17,207 nucleotides of DNA from an uncultured Gemmatimonadota bacterium (GCA_946887295.1 CAMPKP010000063.1:1-17207), one strand, 5' to 3'; shown: positions 1-7,138, counted from the first letter of the stretch. Program-made: numbers and translations. Notes: a model not told the origin generated them from the letters alone.

Positions 1-72
1 GTGGGAGTGAGCGGAGTGACCAGCGAGCAGGATGCGATCGTCGCTCAGGCGGGGGCGGACGCGATCCGCTAG
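1..72 (+). CDS. 3' end of an unidentified gene (partial)
   Basis: Frame 1 is open from the window edge to a TAG at 70-72, giving about 23 residues that end in GADAIR. The helix-then-ADAI pattern resembles the last third of a CheY-type receiver domain, but the expected Lys-Pro motif is missing and the piece is too short to assign. The stop shares the palindrome CTAG with the stop of the convergent response regulator gene, so the two genes meet with a 4-bp overlap. Confidence 0.4.
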   Translation: MGVSGVTSEQDAIVAQAGADAIR

Positions 73-590
73 CCCACTTCGAGCCCTCGCAGGGCTCGGA
101 CCGCGGCCACCAGGCCCACCGCCGGTTCCGGGCCGGTGAGCTCGCGGAGGCGCCGGGCGCGCCGGCGATTTTCCATGACCGGCCTGCGGAGCCGGACCGA
201 GACGCCGCAGGCCATGCTGACGGCCTCGTGCAGGCTTCCCGCGGTGAAGGGCTTGGGCAGGATCGGAAGCCGGCGATCCTGGGTCACGGCACTCAGGAAG
301 CCGGTCACCCCCAGGACGGGAAGGCCGGGGCGGAAGACCGAGAGGACCTCGGCCAGCTCCCGCCCGGTGACGCGCGGCATGTTGAGGTCGGTGATGACCA
401 GATCGATCCGGCCGGAGAAGGACTCGATGGTCTGAAGCGCCTCCAGCCCGTCCGTGGCCTCGAGCACCGTCCAGCCGTCGGCCTCCAGGAATCGGCGGCC
501 GATCGAGCGGACCGCGTCCTCGTCGTCCGCCAGGAGGACGACGCCGCGCTGCCCGGGCCGGGGCAGCGGAGACGACTCGGGATCACTCAT
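69..590 (-). CDS. Single-domain response regulator with basic C-terminal tail
   Basis: This is a CheY-like receiver of 173 aa. Visible motifs are the acidic pair D22-D23, the phospho-acceptor D68 in VITDLNMP, the conserved Thr region around residue 96 (GVTG), and K113 in PKPF. After the receiver (about residues 15-128) comes a 45-residue arginine-rich tail (RLRRPVMENRRRARRLRELTG region). It has no recognisable DNA-binding or enzymatic domain, so it probably acts by protein contact. I chose the ATG at 588-590, not the in-frame TTG at 624-626, because a good promoter (632-660) would put the transcript start near 625 and a GGGTG precedes the ATG. The cognate kinase is unknown; the hybrid kinase at 4323-6374 is the nearest candidate. 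Family is certain, output is not. Confidence 0.85.
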   Translation of the reverse strand: MSDPESSPLPRPGQRGVVLLADDEDAVRSIGRRFLEADGWTVLEATDGLEALQTIESFSGRIDLVITDLNMPRVTGRELAEVLSVFRPGLPVLGVTGFLSAVTQDRRLPILPKPFTAGSLHEAVSMACGVSVRLRRPVMENRRRARRLRELTGPEPAVGLVAAVRALRGLEVG

Positions 591-631
591 CGGGTCACCC
601 AAATCCAGGTTGGCTCGGGGGTTCAAGGTCG

Positions 632-660
632 AATATCCGGCGCGATCGGGGAGGGCGCAA
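632..660 (-). promoter_or_regulatory. Sigma70-like promoter for the response regulator
   Basis: On the minus strand, TTGCGC (655-660) is followed by a 17-bp spacer and GATATT (632-637). The predicted transcription start is near 625, about 35 nt before the chosen ATG. Confidence 0.45.
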
Positions 661-712
661 GCCGCCGATCCATCCCCGGCGAGGAAGTGCGGGTCGGAAC
701 GCCTTGGACCGC

Positions 713-741
713 TTGCCCGGGGCTTGGCGGGGTTATAGGTT
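713..741 (+). promoter_or_regulatory. Predicted promoter of tRNA-Val
   Basis: TTGCCC (713-718), a 17-bp spacer and TAGGTT (736-741) match the TTGnnn-N17-TAnnnT pattern seen elsewhere in this window. The tRNA begins 18 bp after the -10 box. Confidence 0.45.
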
Positions 742-759
742 CCCGCTCCCGAAACGACC

Positions 760-833
760 GGGCGATTAGCTCAGCTGGTTAGAGCGCGCGCCTCACATGC
801 GCGAGGTCGGGGGTTCAAGTCCCTCATCGCCCA
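760..833 (+). tRNA. tRNA-Val (anticodon CAC)
   Basis: A full cloverleaf can be folded by eye. The acceptor stem is GGGCGAT/ATCGCCC with discriminator A at 833. The D arm is GCTC/GAGC. The anticodon stem is CGCGC/GCGCG around loop CTCACAT, placing anticodon CAC at positions 34-36, which reads GTG valine codons. The T arm is GGGGG-TTCAAGT-CCCTC with one G-U pair. The 3' CCA is not encoded and must be added enzymatically. No other tRNA is adjacent. Confidence 0.96.
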
Positions 834-1052
834 TGCGTCCCAAGATTCGACCCCGCTGTCACTTTCGTGATCGTGGGGCGCTTCTTTTTCAGGACCCGCC
901 CGCGCAGGTGCAGCGGCTGGAGCTCTCCGGCACCGTCACTCGCATCTCCTTCGACCGCGAGCTCGAGACCCGGGCGTTCTCTCCCTTCACCGGCGAGCCG
1001 TTGATCGGGGAAGGACTGGATCTGGGAATTCAACCTGCAGCCAGGGTTTTAG
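833..1052 (+). pseudogene. Coding-like remnant behind tRNA-Val, possibly frameshifted
   Basis: From about 905 to 1023 one plus-strand frame has near-perfect G/C third positions and reads like a real protein (SGTVTRISFDRE, then FSPFTGEPLIGEG). There is no good start: the only in-frame ATG is the last base of the tRNA plus two, and the alternative GTG at 908 lacks a clear ribosome-binding site. Around 1020-1026 the coding signal switches to the +1 frame, which ends WEFNLQPGF at a TAG (1050-1052). The unshifted frame instead runs on antisense into the PsiE gene. The simplest reading is the tail of a decayed gene or a small gene with a frameshift or sequencing error. I do not recognise the family. 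Confidence 0.35.
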
Positions 1053-1058
1053 CGCCCC

Positions 1059-1661
1059 TCAGGGTGCTGCCGCGGGCGGCTGTTCCTCGGCGTGCCTGTC
1101 GACCCGCCTCGGAGGGCCGCGCCGCCCGCGACGCCCCGGGCGCCACCAGCGGTACCCTTCCTGGTCGGTGTCGCGCTCGCGTACCAGCCAGTAGGTGAGC
1201 CCGAGACTGAGCGCGAGGGCGGCGAGTGCGGCCACCATCGAGGCGGGCAGCTCGGTCAGGTCGAAGACGATGACCTTCCGCGAGAGCGCGAGCAGCGCGA
1301 TGAGGATGACGATCTTCGCCCGGATGATGCCGCGCTCGTCACTGACGATGTATTGCAACGTGTGATTGAACTCGAGCGCGATCAGGAGCGTCAGGATCTC
1401 CCCGAACACCCGTTCGAATACGCTGTGCTCGAGCGGGTTGACGCTCTGGAGCACCACGGTCTCGACCACGTCCGAGAGCAGACGGTAGAACGCCACCAGA
1501 ATGACCAGCCCGATCACCAGCCTGAGCGCAATGGCGACGAGTGCCTCGAAGCGCTCATAGGCGGTGAGGACCGGCCAGCCCCGGCGGACGTCGGTCCAGT
1601 CCCGAGGTACCCGGCGTGTCGGCAACGGCCGCGACGCCGGGTCGGGATCGGCCTCAGACAC
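1059..1661 (-). CDS. psiE: PsiE-family phosphate-starvation-inducible membrane protein
   Basis: The 200-aa protein has a hydrophilic N-terminus, four predicted membrane helices (about residues 40-62, 86-104, 113-133 and 140-160) and a basic cytoplasmic tail rich in Arg and Pro. The layout and motifs such as EALVAIALRLVIGLVILVAFY and LLIALEFNHTLQYIV match the PsiE family. E. coli PsiE is induced by phosphate starvation, but its biochemical role is unknown. The start is GTG (1659-1661), inside the last codons of the upstream BON gene: GTGTCTGA gives an 8-bp overlap, so translation is probably coupled. The C-terminal tail after residue 165 is longer and more arginine-rich than the conserved core. 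Family call is fairly secure; function is not. Confidence 0.85.
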   Translation of the reverse strand: MSEADPDPASRPLPTRRVPRDWTDVRRGWPVLTAYERFEALVAIALRLVIGLVILVAFYRLLSDVVETVVLQSVNPLEHSVFERVFGEILTLLIALEFNHTLQYIVSDERGIIRAKIVILIALLALSRKVIVFDLTELPASMVAALAALALSLGLTYWLVRERDTDQEGYRWWRPGRRGRRGPPRRVDRHAEEQPPAAAP

Positions 1662-2325
1662 CCGCGAACACAGTCGGGTCCACCGTCAGCCGGTTCTCGA
1701 CTTCGATGACGCCGGGTGCGTTGCGCACCGCGCGCTCGGCGTCGACCATCTCGGCGTAGGATCGGACGGTCCCCCGGAGGATCGCCTTGGTGCCCTGGAC
1801 CTCGACCGTGATGCGGTCGGCGTCGAACCGGGCGCTCCGCTGGAGCGCCTCCCGGATCCTCTCCTTGAGGTCGGTCGGCGACGTCCGGGACCGGAGCGCG
1901 ACCAGGTTGGTGACGCCCTTGACGCCGGTGATATCGCGGACCGCGCGCTCCGCGGCCTCCTTCTGGAAGTACCAGTCGACGTCGCCCTCGAGGGTGACCC
2001 ATCCATTGCTGACCTTCACGGTGATGCGGTCGTCGGGCACGTTGATGTTCCACTTGAGGGCGTCGACCGCGGCTCGGGCGATCTCCGGATCGGTCCGCGA
2101 CGCGCGGGCCGGCAGGCGCACCTCCAGATCGTTGGCGATTCCCCGGACTCCCTTCACCTTGCTGGCCACCCGCTCGGCCCTCCACTTGTCGGAGTAGCTG
2201 TCGACGAAGCCGGCCAGGGTGACTACGCCGTCCCGAACCGAGACCGCGACGTCGTCGTCCCGCAGACTCGGATCCCATTTCAATTCGGCCACGACGTCCT
2301 GCTGGATCTCCATGTCGGTACGCAT
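1654..2325 (-). CDS. Triple BON-domain protein
   Basis: The 223-aa protein is built from three BON (OsmY/nodulation) domains at about residues 5-71, 79-145 and 151-216. Each shows the family pattern of an N-terminal helix, I/V-x-V-x-V-x-x-G-x-V-x-L-x-G-x-V, a long helix with A-E-R-A-V/VASKVKGV, then G-V-x-x-V-x-N-x-L. BON domains bind membranes or phospholipids and occur in osmotic-stress proteins. There is no signal peptide, unlike OsmY, so this form is likely cytoplasmic. The start is the ATG at 2323-2325, preceded by GGGAGG; an upstream in-frame start would add a poor proline/glycine-rich leader. It is the first gene of a two-gene unit with PsiE and is divergent from the XRE-DUF5335 pair. 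Confidence 0.88.
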   Translation of the reverse strand: MRTDMEIQQDVVAELKWDPSLRDDDVAVSVRDGVVTLAGFVDSYSDKWRAERVASKVKGVRGIANDLEVRLPARASRTDPEIARAAVDALKWNINVPDDRITVKVSNGWVTLEGDVDWYFQKEAAERAVRDITGVKGVTNLVALRSRTSPTDLKERIREALQRSARFDADRITVEVQGTKAILRGTVRSYAEMVDAERAVRNAPGVIEVENRLTVDPTVFAGV

Positions 2326-2398
2326 GATGCCGCCTCCCTTCGGGAACGGGCCTGGCGGTGGCCCGAATCTCAACGTGCTGCCGCTCCCGCGGCTCCGG

Positions 2399-2439
2399 TG
2401 CCGGGCAACCGTGAATCTCCCGGTGACGGTTTCCCGGCA
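2399..2439. repeat. Inverted repeat in divergent intergenic region
   Basis: TGCCGGG (2399-2405) pairs with CCCGGCA (2433-2439), and ACCGT (2408-2412) pairs with ACGGT (2426-2430), with a two-base internal mismatch and a 13-nt loop. It sits between the divergent BON and XRE genes. It could be a regulator site or a leader hairpin of the minus-strand transcript. No clear promoter was seen beside it. Confidence 0.4.
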
Positions 2440-2512
2440 GCAGCCGTGCCGGCAGGGTGTAGGGTTGCTCTCAACGCGTGGGGAGCTGGGGCATTGGATT
2501 CCCGGAGGACCA

Positions 2513-2821
2513 GTGAAACCGATTCAAGCAGCGGACGTGTCGGCACGAATCGAGGCGCTGGTGGCACGATACGACGCGGGGGACTCGTATGCGGCCGCCC
2601 GGCGGCTCGGCATCCGGCCGGACCGCCTCGACGGGCTCCTGAGCGGGGACTGGAGGAGGTTCTCTCTGGACGCGCTCGCGGCGCTGACGCGGGGCTACCG
2701 CGTGCGAGTCGAGTCCCTTCTGGCACCCCCAGCCGCGCCAGCGTCCGCCGCCCGGGCACTGGCCTGGAGGCCGGTCTCCGCGCTACGCCACGCGAGCCCA
2801 GGGAGGAAGCCATGGCAGTGA
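2513..2821 (+). CDS. Small XRE-like helix-turn-helix protein
   Basis: The 102-aa protein has one recognisable segment, about residues 25-70: AAARRLGIRPDRLDGLLSG followed by RFSLDALAALTRGYRVRVESL. This is the layout of short XRE/HigA-antitoxin-like HTH proteins, in which a helix-turn-helix is followed by an F-S-L-D-x-L helix and a short strand. The last 30 residues are proline/alanine-rich and look disordered. The start is GTG (2513-2515) with GGAGG at 2504-2508; longer forms would read through the divergent promoter region. The stop at 2819-2821 lies inside the next gene, a 10-bp overlap, so it is expressed with the DUF5335 gene. DNA binding is inferred from the fold; the target is unknown. 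Confidence 0.65.
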   Translation: MKPIQAADVSARIEALVARYDAGDSYAAARRLGIRPDRLDGLLSGDWRRFSLDALAALTRGYRVRVESLLAPPAAPASAARALAWRPVSALRHASPGRKPWQ

Positions 2822-3165
2822 CCATCAGGATCCCCAACGAGCGCCTCTTCGAGTATTTCGACGCTTTCACCAAGCGATTTCTTCGGGACGGCTCGCCGGA
2901 GGCGGTGGAGGCCTGGATGGTAGAGCCGGAGTGGGGCTTTGCCCAGCCGCTCGAAGGCGCGCGGCTGCTCGGAATCACGTACGACAAGAAGAAGGATTCG
3001 TTGGAATTCGAGGTGGATTCGGGAGATCACCGGTCCCTCGGGCCCGGCGAAGTCTGGGTGATGGAGGAATCGGATGGTTTCGTCAGCGCCGTCGAGGTCG
3101 TCCGCCGTGATGGCACCCGAGAGGTCGTGAGCGTCAAACGGGTGGGGTTGAGGCGCCTGGTGTGA
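2812..3165 (+). CDS. DUF5335-family protein
   Basis: The 117-aa protein has no signal peptide or membrane segment. The central part LLGITYDKKKDSLEFEV and the later EVWVMEESDGFVSAVEV and RDGTREVVSV match the small DUF5335 family as I know it: a ligand-sized alpha/beta protein of unknown function, common in soil bacteria and often near stress genes. The ATG (2812-2814) has AGGGAGG about 8 nt upstream and lies within the 3' end of the HTH gene. The gene ends 58 bp before the convergent HD-GYP gene, and I saw no clear terminator between them. Family assignment is from memory of motif pattern. Confidence 0.65.
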   Translation: MAVTIRIPNERLFEYFDAFTKRFLRDGSPEAVEAWMVEPEWGFAQPLEGARLLGITYDKKKDSLEFEVDSGDHRSLGPGEVWVMEESDGFVSAVEVVRRDGTREVVSVKRVGLRRLV

Positions 3166-3223
3166 CACCGAAGGAGGGACGCAAGGCGCGCAAACGAGCC
3201 TCGGATCGCTGCGGCGACCAGGT

Positions 3224-4330
3224 CTAGGAGGCGAGTTCTCGGCTCTCCGAAGCTTCCGCCCCGGCCGGCGTGATCCCCGCTTCCCTGATCGCGAGCATCG
3301 CCTTCCGCACCTCACGTCCCCTGCAGAGCCCGGCCACGGTCGGATCGAAGCGCTGCCCCGCGTACTGCTCGATGTAGGCCAGCACCTGCTCCGGGGGCCA
3401 GGCGGCGCGATAGACGCGATCGGATGACAACGCGTCGAACACATCGGCCACCATCACCAGCCGGCCCACGAGCGGAATGGACTCGCCGGCCAGCCCCCGG
3501 GGGTAGCCCATCCCATCCCAGTGCTCGTGATGAGAGAGGGCGATCTCCTCCGCCAGTGCGACGACGTGCGAGCGCCCGCCCGACAGGATCCGGGCCCCGA
3601 TGGTCGTGTGCTCCTGCATGGTCCTGAACTCCGCTCCCGTCAGCGGCCCGGGCTTCCGCAGGATGGTATCGGGGATGCCGATCTTGCCGACATCGTGCAG
3701 CGGCGCTGCACGCCTGATCAGGAACACCTCGTCTTCCGGCAAACCGAGCCCGGCGGCAAGCAGGGCGGCGATCTTCCCCACACGCTCCGTGTGCCGGCCG
3801 GTCTCGTCATCCCGGAACTCGGCCGCGAGGGCGAGTCGTTCGATGATCTCGAGCTGGGTCTCCTGGAGCTCGGCCGTGCGCTGGTGGACTCGGGTCTCGA
3901 GAAGCTGATTGTGCTCGGTGATCTCCCGATGGAGGTATCGGGTCTCCAGCAGGTTGTGGATGCGGAGGAGCACCTCGTCCACCTCGAACGGCTTGGTCAC
4001 GAAGTCGGTGGCGCCGGCGGCCAGCGCCCGGCGCCGCGAGGCTGCCGTCGCGTCCCCGGTCAGCATGAGGACCGGCAGGTGACTCCGTGGTATTGCGGCT
4101 GCCCGGAGCTGCTCCAGAACCGCCACCCCGTCGAGCCCCGGCATGTGAAGATCGAGCAGCACGAGGTCCGGCTGACATTGCCGGCACTGTCCGCTGACGG
4201 CAGCCGCGTCGGTGGTCGTGACGATGGCACGGTAACCCGCCGCCTGAAGGATCCGCGCCAGGGTACGCACGTTGGTCTCCTCGTCGTCGACCACGAGGAT
4301 CCGGGCGTCGGCATAGCGGCTCTCACGCAT
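3224..4330 (-). CDS. Response regulator with HD-GYP c-di-GMP phosphodiesterase domain
   Basis: The 368-aa protein has a receiver domain (about 10-127), a coiled-coil linker (about 130-170) and an HD-GYP domain (about 165-345), as in RpfG. Receiver residues are D15-D16, phospho-acceptor D60 in LLDLHMP and K113. HD-GYP residues are H180 in GRHTERV, the HD pair H212-D213 in LHDVGKIGIP, HHEHWDG (267-273) and G-Y-P at 275-277. All metal ligands I can check are present, so it is probably an active phosphodiesterase that hydrolyses cyclic di-GMP when phosphorylated. Its ATG overlaps the stop of the hybrid kinase (ATGCGTGA, 8 bp), so the kinase is its likely phosphodonor. Outputs such as biofilm or motility are inferred from the family. 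Confidence 0.93.
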   Translation of the reverse strand: MRESRYADARILVVDDEETNVRTLARILQAAGYRAIVTTTDAAAVSGQCRQCQPDLVLLDLHMPGLDGVAVLEQLRAAAIPRSHLPVLMLTGDATAASRRRALAAGATDFVTKPFEVDEVLLRIHNLLETRYLHREITEHNQLLETRVHQRTAELQETQLEIIERLALAAEFRDDETGRHTERVGKIAALLAAGLGLPEDEVFLIRRAAPLHDVGKIGIPDTILRKPGPLTGAEFRTMQEHTTIGARILSGGRSHVVALAEEIALSHHEHWDGMGYPRGLAGESIPLVGRLVMVADVFDALSSDRVYRAAWPPEQVLAYIEQYAGQRFDPTVAGLCRGREVRKAMLAIREAGITPAGAEASESRELAS

Positions 4331-6374
4331 CGACCGCCTCCAGGCTCAGCATCTCCTCGACCTTGGCCAGCATTCCCTCCACCGTGAACGGCTTCTCGAG
4401 CAGCGGTCCGACGTCCTCATGGCCCAGGCGGGTGATCGCCTCCTCCGAATAGCCCGACATGAGCAGAACCGGCATGCGAGGGCGCAGCACGCGGAGACGT
4501 CGCCGGAGCTCCAGGCCGCCCATCGACGGCATGACCATGTCCGCCAGGACCAGGTCGAAGTGGCTGTCCGACTCGGCCAGTGCCGCCACAGCCTCACTGC
4601 CGTCCGCTGCCTCGCGCACCCGGTAGCGGTGCCGCTCCAGGACACGCCGCACACTGCCGCGCACGGCCGGATCATCCTCCACCAGCAGGATCGCCGCTCC
4701 GCCGCAGGGAGAGCGGTCATGGACTGCCGGGCGCGCAGACACCTTCGCCTCCACCTCGCCCGCCCCGGCGTGCCGAGGGAGATAGATCTTGAAGGTCGTC
4801 CCGTTGCCCGGTTCGCTGTACACCCAGATATGGCCGCCGCTCTGTTTCACGACACCGTAAACCGTCGCCAGCCCCAGCCCCGTGCCTTGCCCGGCCGGCT
4901 TCGTGGTGAAGAAGGGCTCGAAGATGCGTGCCTGCGTGCCGGCATCCATGCCGCAGCCCGTGTCCGACACGCTGAGGACCACGTGCGGTCCGGGGCGCAC
5001 GGTCTCGCAGAGTCGAGGATAGCTGTCATCCAGCACGACGTTCGCCGTCTCGATGAGGAGTGTGCCGCCCTCCGGCATGGCGTCCCGTGCGTTGACCACG
5101 AGGTTCAGAATGATCTGGTCGAGCTGAGTGGGATCCGCCTTCACCGTGCCGAGGCCGCTCGCAAGGCGGGTGAGCACCACGACACTCTCCTCGACGACGC
5201 GCCGCACCAACGGCTCCAGGCCGGTGACCACGGCGTTGAGATCGAGGACACGGGGCTGGAGCACCTGCTGGCGGCTGAAGGCGAGGAGTTGACGGGTGAG
5301 ACGGGCCGCGCGGCGGGCCGCATCCTCGATATCCTCGGCGTCCGTCCGCCGCGGATCGCCGGCCTCGAGGTCACCCAGGAGGCAGCCCGCCGCGGTCTGG
5401 ATGACGGTCAGCATGTTGTTGAAGTCGTGAGCGACCCCTCCGGCGAGGCGCCCCACGGCTTCCATCTTCTGGGCCTGCCGGAACTGGGCCTCCAGCTGCT
5501 TTCGGTCAGTGATGTCCTCGTACATGCCGACCACTCCCGTGACGTGGCCCGCGCCGTCGTGCAGCGGTGCGGTTGAGAGCAACACGTCGAGCTCCTGGCC
5601 ATCCTTCCGCACGCGCTTGGTCTCGAAGCCGGTGAAGGTCTGCCCGGCGAGGACTCCCTCGCGCACCGCCCGGTGTTCGTCGGTGCGCGCCGCGGGCACG
5701 TTGGGGAGCCGGTTGCCGATCACCTCCGTCGCGGTCCAGCCGAAGACCTGCTCCGCGGCCCGGTTCCAGGTCCGCGCGGCCCCGCCGGGGTCTACGCTGC
5801 AGATCGCGATCGGGGAGGCTCGCAGGATCGCCTCGAGCTCGTCGCGGGTCCTGCGCAGCCCCTCCAGCGCCGCCGCCGCCCGGGCCGCCTCCTGAGTGGC
5901 TCTCCTGGCGTCGTCCTCGGCCCGGGCGGTCTCCTCCTCGGCTTGCACCGCGGCCTCTTCCGCCAGCTCGCGCAGTCTCAGGTTCTCCCGAGCCTGCTGC
6001 TCGGCACTGTGCCACTGCGCGTGGAGGGAACCGCAGACGAGCGCCACCGCGATCGCCGAAACCGAAAAGATGGCGAGCCGGACCATTCCGGCGGCCGTGG
6101 CAAGACTCGCGACACCGTGAGTGTCCGCATACAGAACTGGGATCGTGCAGGCCGCGAGCCCCACGGTGAGGAACGCTGCGCCGCGTCCCGCCAGCAGCGC
6201 GGCCACCGCGACGGCGGCCATGAACGGCGGCGTGATGTTCTGGGCGAGAACGGTGTCGAGCACTGTGACCAGTGCGACGGCGAGCCCCGTGGCGAGCGCG
6301 GCGATGCCTGCTGAGACAACCCCCCGGCTGCCTCCTGCCCACCGGAGGACCAACGATCGCCGCCCTGGCAGCAT
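4323..6374 (-). CDS. Membrane-bound hybrid histidine kinase (PAS, HisKA, HATPase, receiver)
   Basis: The 683-aa sensor kinase has an N-terminal membrane region of about three to four helices (residues 18-45, 50-82, 95-116), an alanine/glutamate coiled coil (120-180), a PAS domain (about 180-290, with a PAC-type end GMYEDITDRKQ), a HisKA with H316 in VAHDFNNML, and an ATPase with N424/N428, DTGCGM (471-476) and GTGLGL (497-502). A C-terminal receiver has E566-D567-D568, phospho-acceptor D612 and K661. The H-D-F-N-N class is typical of hybrid kinases that pass phosphate through their own receiver. The ATG at 6372-6374 has GGAGGG nine bases upstream and is preferred to one 60 nt further out. No Hpt domain is encoded here. 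The signal sensed is unknown; there is no clear periplasmic domain. Confidence 0.93.
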   Translation of the reverse strand: MLPGRRSLVLRWAGGSRGVVSAGIAALATGLAVALVTVLDTVLAQNITPPFMAAVAVAALLAGRGAAFLTVGLAACTIPVLYADTHGVASLATAAGMVRLAIFSVSAIAVALVCGSLHAQWHSAEQQARENLRLRELAEEAAVQAEEETARAEDDARRATQEAARAAAALEGLRRTRDELEAILRASPIAICSVDPGGAARTWNRAAEQVFGWTATEVIGNRLPNVPAARTDEHRAVREGVLAGQTFTGFETKRVRKDGQELDVLLSTAPLHDGAGHVTGVVGMYEDITDRKQLEAQFRQAQKMEAVGRLAGGVAHDFNNMLTVIQTAAGCLLGDLEAGDPRRTDAEDIEDAARRAARLTRQLLAFSRQQVLQPRVLDLNAVVTGLEPLVRRVVEESVVVLTRLASGLGTVKADPTQLDQIILNLVVNARDAMPEGGTLLIETANVVLDDSYPRLCETVRPGPHVVLSVSDTGCGMDAGTQARIFEPFFTTKPAGQGTGLGLATVYGVVKQSGGHIWVYSEPGNGTTFKIYLPRHAGAGEVEAKVSARPAVHDRSPCGGAAILLVEDDPAVRGSVRRVLERHRYRVREAADGSEAVAALAESDSHFDLVLADMVMPSMGGLELRRRLRVLRPRMPVLLMSGYSEEAITRLGHEDVGPLLEKPFTVEGMLAKVEEMLSLEAVDA

Positions 6375-6514
6375 GGTTGTGCTCCCTCCGTGGATCCGGC
6401 CGCCGTTGAAGGATGGAGGCTGGGGCTCAGGCACACCTCGTTCGGCCCCGTGTGAGGGGGAGCCGCACCTTGCGAGACCGCGAGGGCTGTTGCTGGATGA
6501 CCGGGGAAGTCCTA

Positions 6515-6540
6515 AGCCAATGATCTCAAGTCACTTGGCT
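6515..6540. repeat. Inverted repeat upstream of the hybrid kinase
   Basis: AGCCAA (6515-6520) and TTGGCT (6535-6540) form 6-bp arms, extended by TGA and TCA with a one-base bulge. It lies about 140 bp upstream of the kinase start. It may be a regulator site; no promoter could be paired with it confidently. Confidence 0.3.
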
Positions 6541-6646
6541 GAATCTCCCGGCCGGAGTGCCAGCGTACCGCCCACCGGCTTGCAAGATGTTGGCCGCCCA
6601 TGTCGTGCAGGGGCTGTTGCGTACCGCAGGTACCGGATAGCAAGGA

Positions 6647-6686
6647 GCCGAAGGTGACCTTCGGCGGTAAGGTGACCTTCGGCGGT
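6647..6686. repeat. Two tandem 18-bp repeats carrying palindromes
   Basis: An 18-bp unit, AAGGTGACCTTCGGCGGT, occurs twice without mismatch (6651-6668 and 6669-6686). The first copy is part of a perfect 9-bp inverted repeat around one base, GCCGAAGGT-G-ACCTTCGGC (6647-6665); the second keeps AAGGT-G-ACCTT. It lies in the 345-bp gap between the small exported protein gene and the kinase, both on the minus strand. It could be an operator for the kinase or a hairpin ending the upstream transcript, but no T-run follows on either strand. The rest of the 6375-6719 gap shows nothing else I can call apart from the inverted repeat at 6515-6540. Confidence 0.7.
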
Positions 6687-6719
6687 GATGAAGTCGGAAA
6701 TGCCGGCCGTAGTCGTTAA

Positions 6720-7019
6720 CTACCAGAATGCTATTGTGGTGATCAGCTCCTTTCGGGCAGGGTCGTCGCTGCCGGCGGCGGGCCGGACCGTCACGGCTCC
6801 ATACGGGGTCATTCGTCGCCCACCCGGTGCGCCTTCGCGACCGAACTGGCCCTCGGCCGACCCCGCCAGCTCAAGCGCTATCTGCAAGCTCTTGCGCGAT
6901 GGCTGAACCTCCTCGACCCTGGCATGTGCATACACGGCCGCTCGGCCCTGGGCCTCCGCCCTCGCGGCGCCGAGAACCGTCAGGCCCACGAGCACCATGG
7001 CGCAACGGGTCGCCGACAT
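6720..7019 (-). CDS. Small exported protein of unknown function
   Basis: The 99-aa product starts with a clear Sec signal peptide: a short basic N-terminus (SATRC), a hydrophobic core AMVLVGLTVLGAA, and a likely cleavage after A-E-A at about residue 23. The mature protein of about 75 residues has no cysteine and looks beta-rich (AAVYAHARVEEV, AVTVRP), ending in the hydrophobic strand ELITTIAFW. The ATG (7017-7019) has AGGGAG eight bases upstream, and a TATCCT box (7049-7054) fits a transcript start near 7042. An in-frame GTG three codons earlier is less well placed. No family is recognised. It lies between the hybrid kinase and a divergent response regulator, so a periplasmic partner role is possible but unproven. 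Confidence 0.65.
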   Translation of the reverse strand: MSATRCAMVLVGLTVLGAARAEAQGRAAVYAHARVEEVQPSRKSLQIALELAGSAEGQFGREGAPGGRRMTPYGAVTVRPAAGSDDPARKELITTIAFW

Positions 7020-7048
7020 CCGACTCACTCCCTGAAGTAGGTGTGTCC

Positions 7049-7054
7049 AGGATA
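7049..7054 (-). promoter_or_regulatory. -10 box of the small exported protein gene
   Basis: TATCCT on the minus strand fits the TAnnnT -10 pattern and gives a 5' leader of about 22 nt containing the ribosome-binding site. No good -35 hexamer was found at 16-18 bp. Confidence 0.35.
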
Positions 7055-7120
7055 CGGGCGGGCTGGCGAAAGAATCGGGAAAGGCTCATGAGGAGGCCTT
7101 CAGGCGGGTTTTTGTACCCC

Positions 7121-7138
7121 AGGTGATCTGTCTCACCT
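7121..7138. promoter_or_regulatory. Operator-like inverted repeat AGGTGA-N6-TCACCT
   Basis: Perfect 6-bp arms (7121-7126 and 7133-7138) are separated by 6 bp in the divergent region between the small exported protein gene and the response regulator gene. A TAGCTT box (7159-7164) could be the plus-strand -10, which would put this repeat over the -35 position, as for an activator-dependent promoter. The binding protein is unknown. Confidence 0.5.

Noticed and set aside
1564..3165. 533-codon plus-strand frame ending in the DUF5335 protein
   Set aside because: It is antisense to the BON and PsiE genes over most of its length. The ATG at 2812 with a ribosome-binding site is the real start.
6375..6434. 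Upstream start for the hybrid kinase
   Set aside because: The added 20 residues are not conserved-looking, and the ATG at 6374 has a well-spaced GGAGGG.
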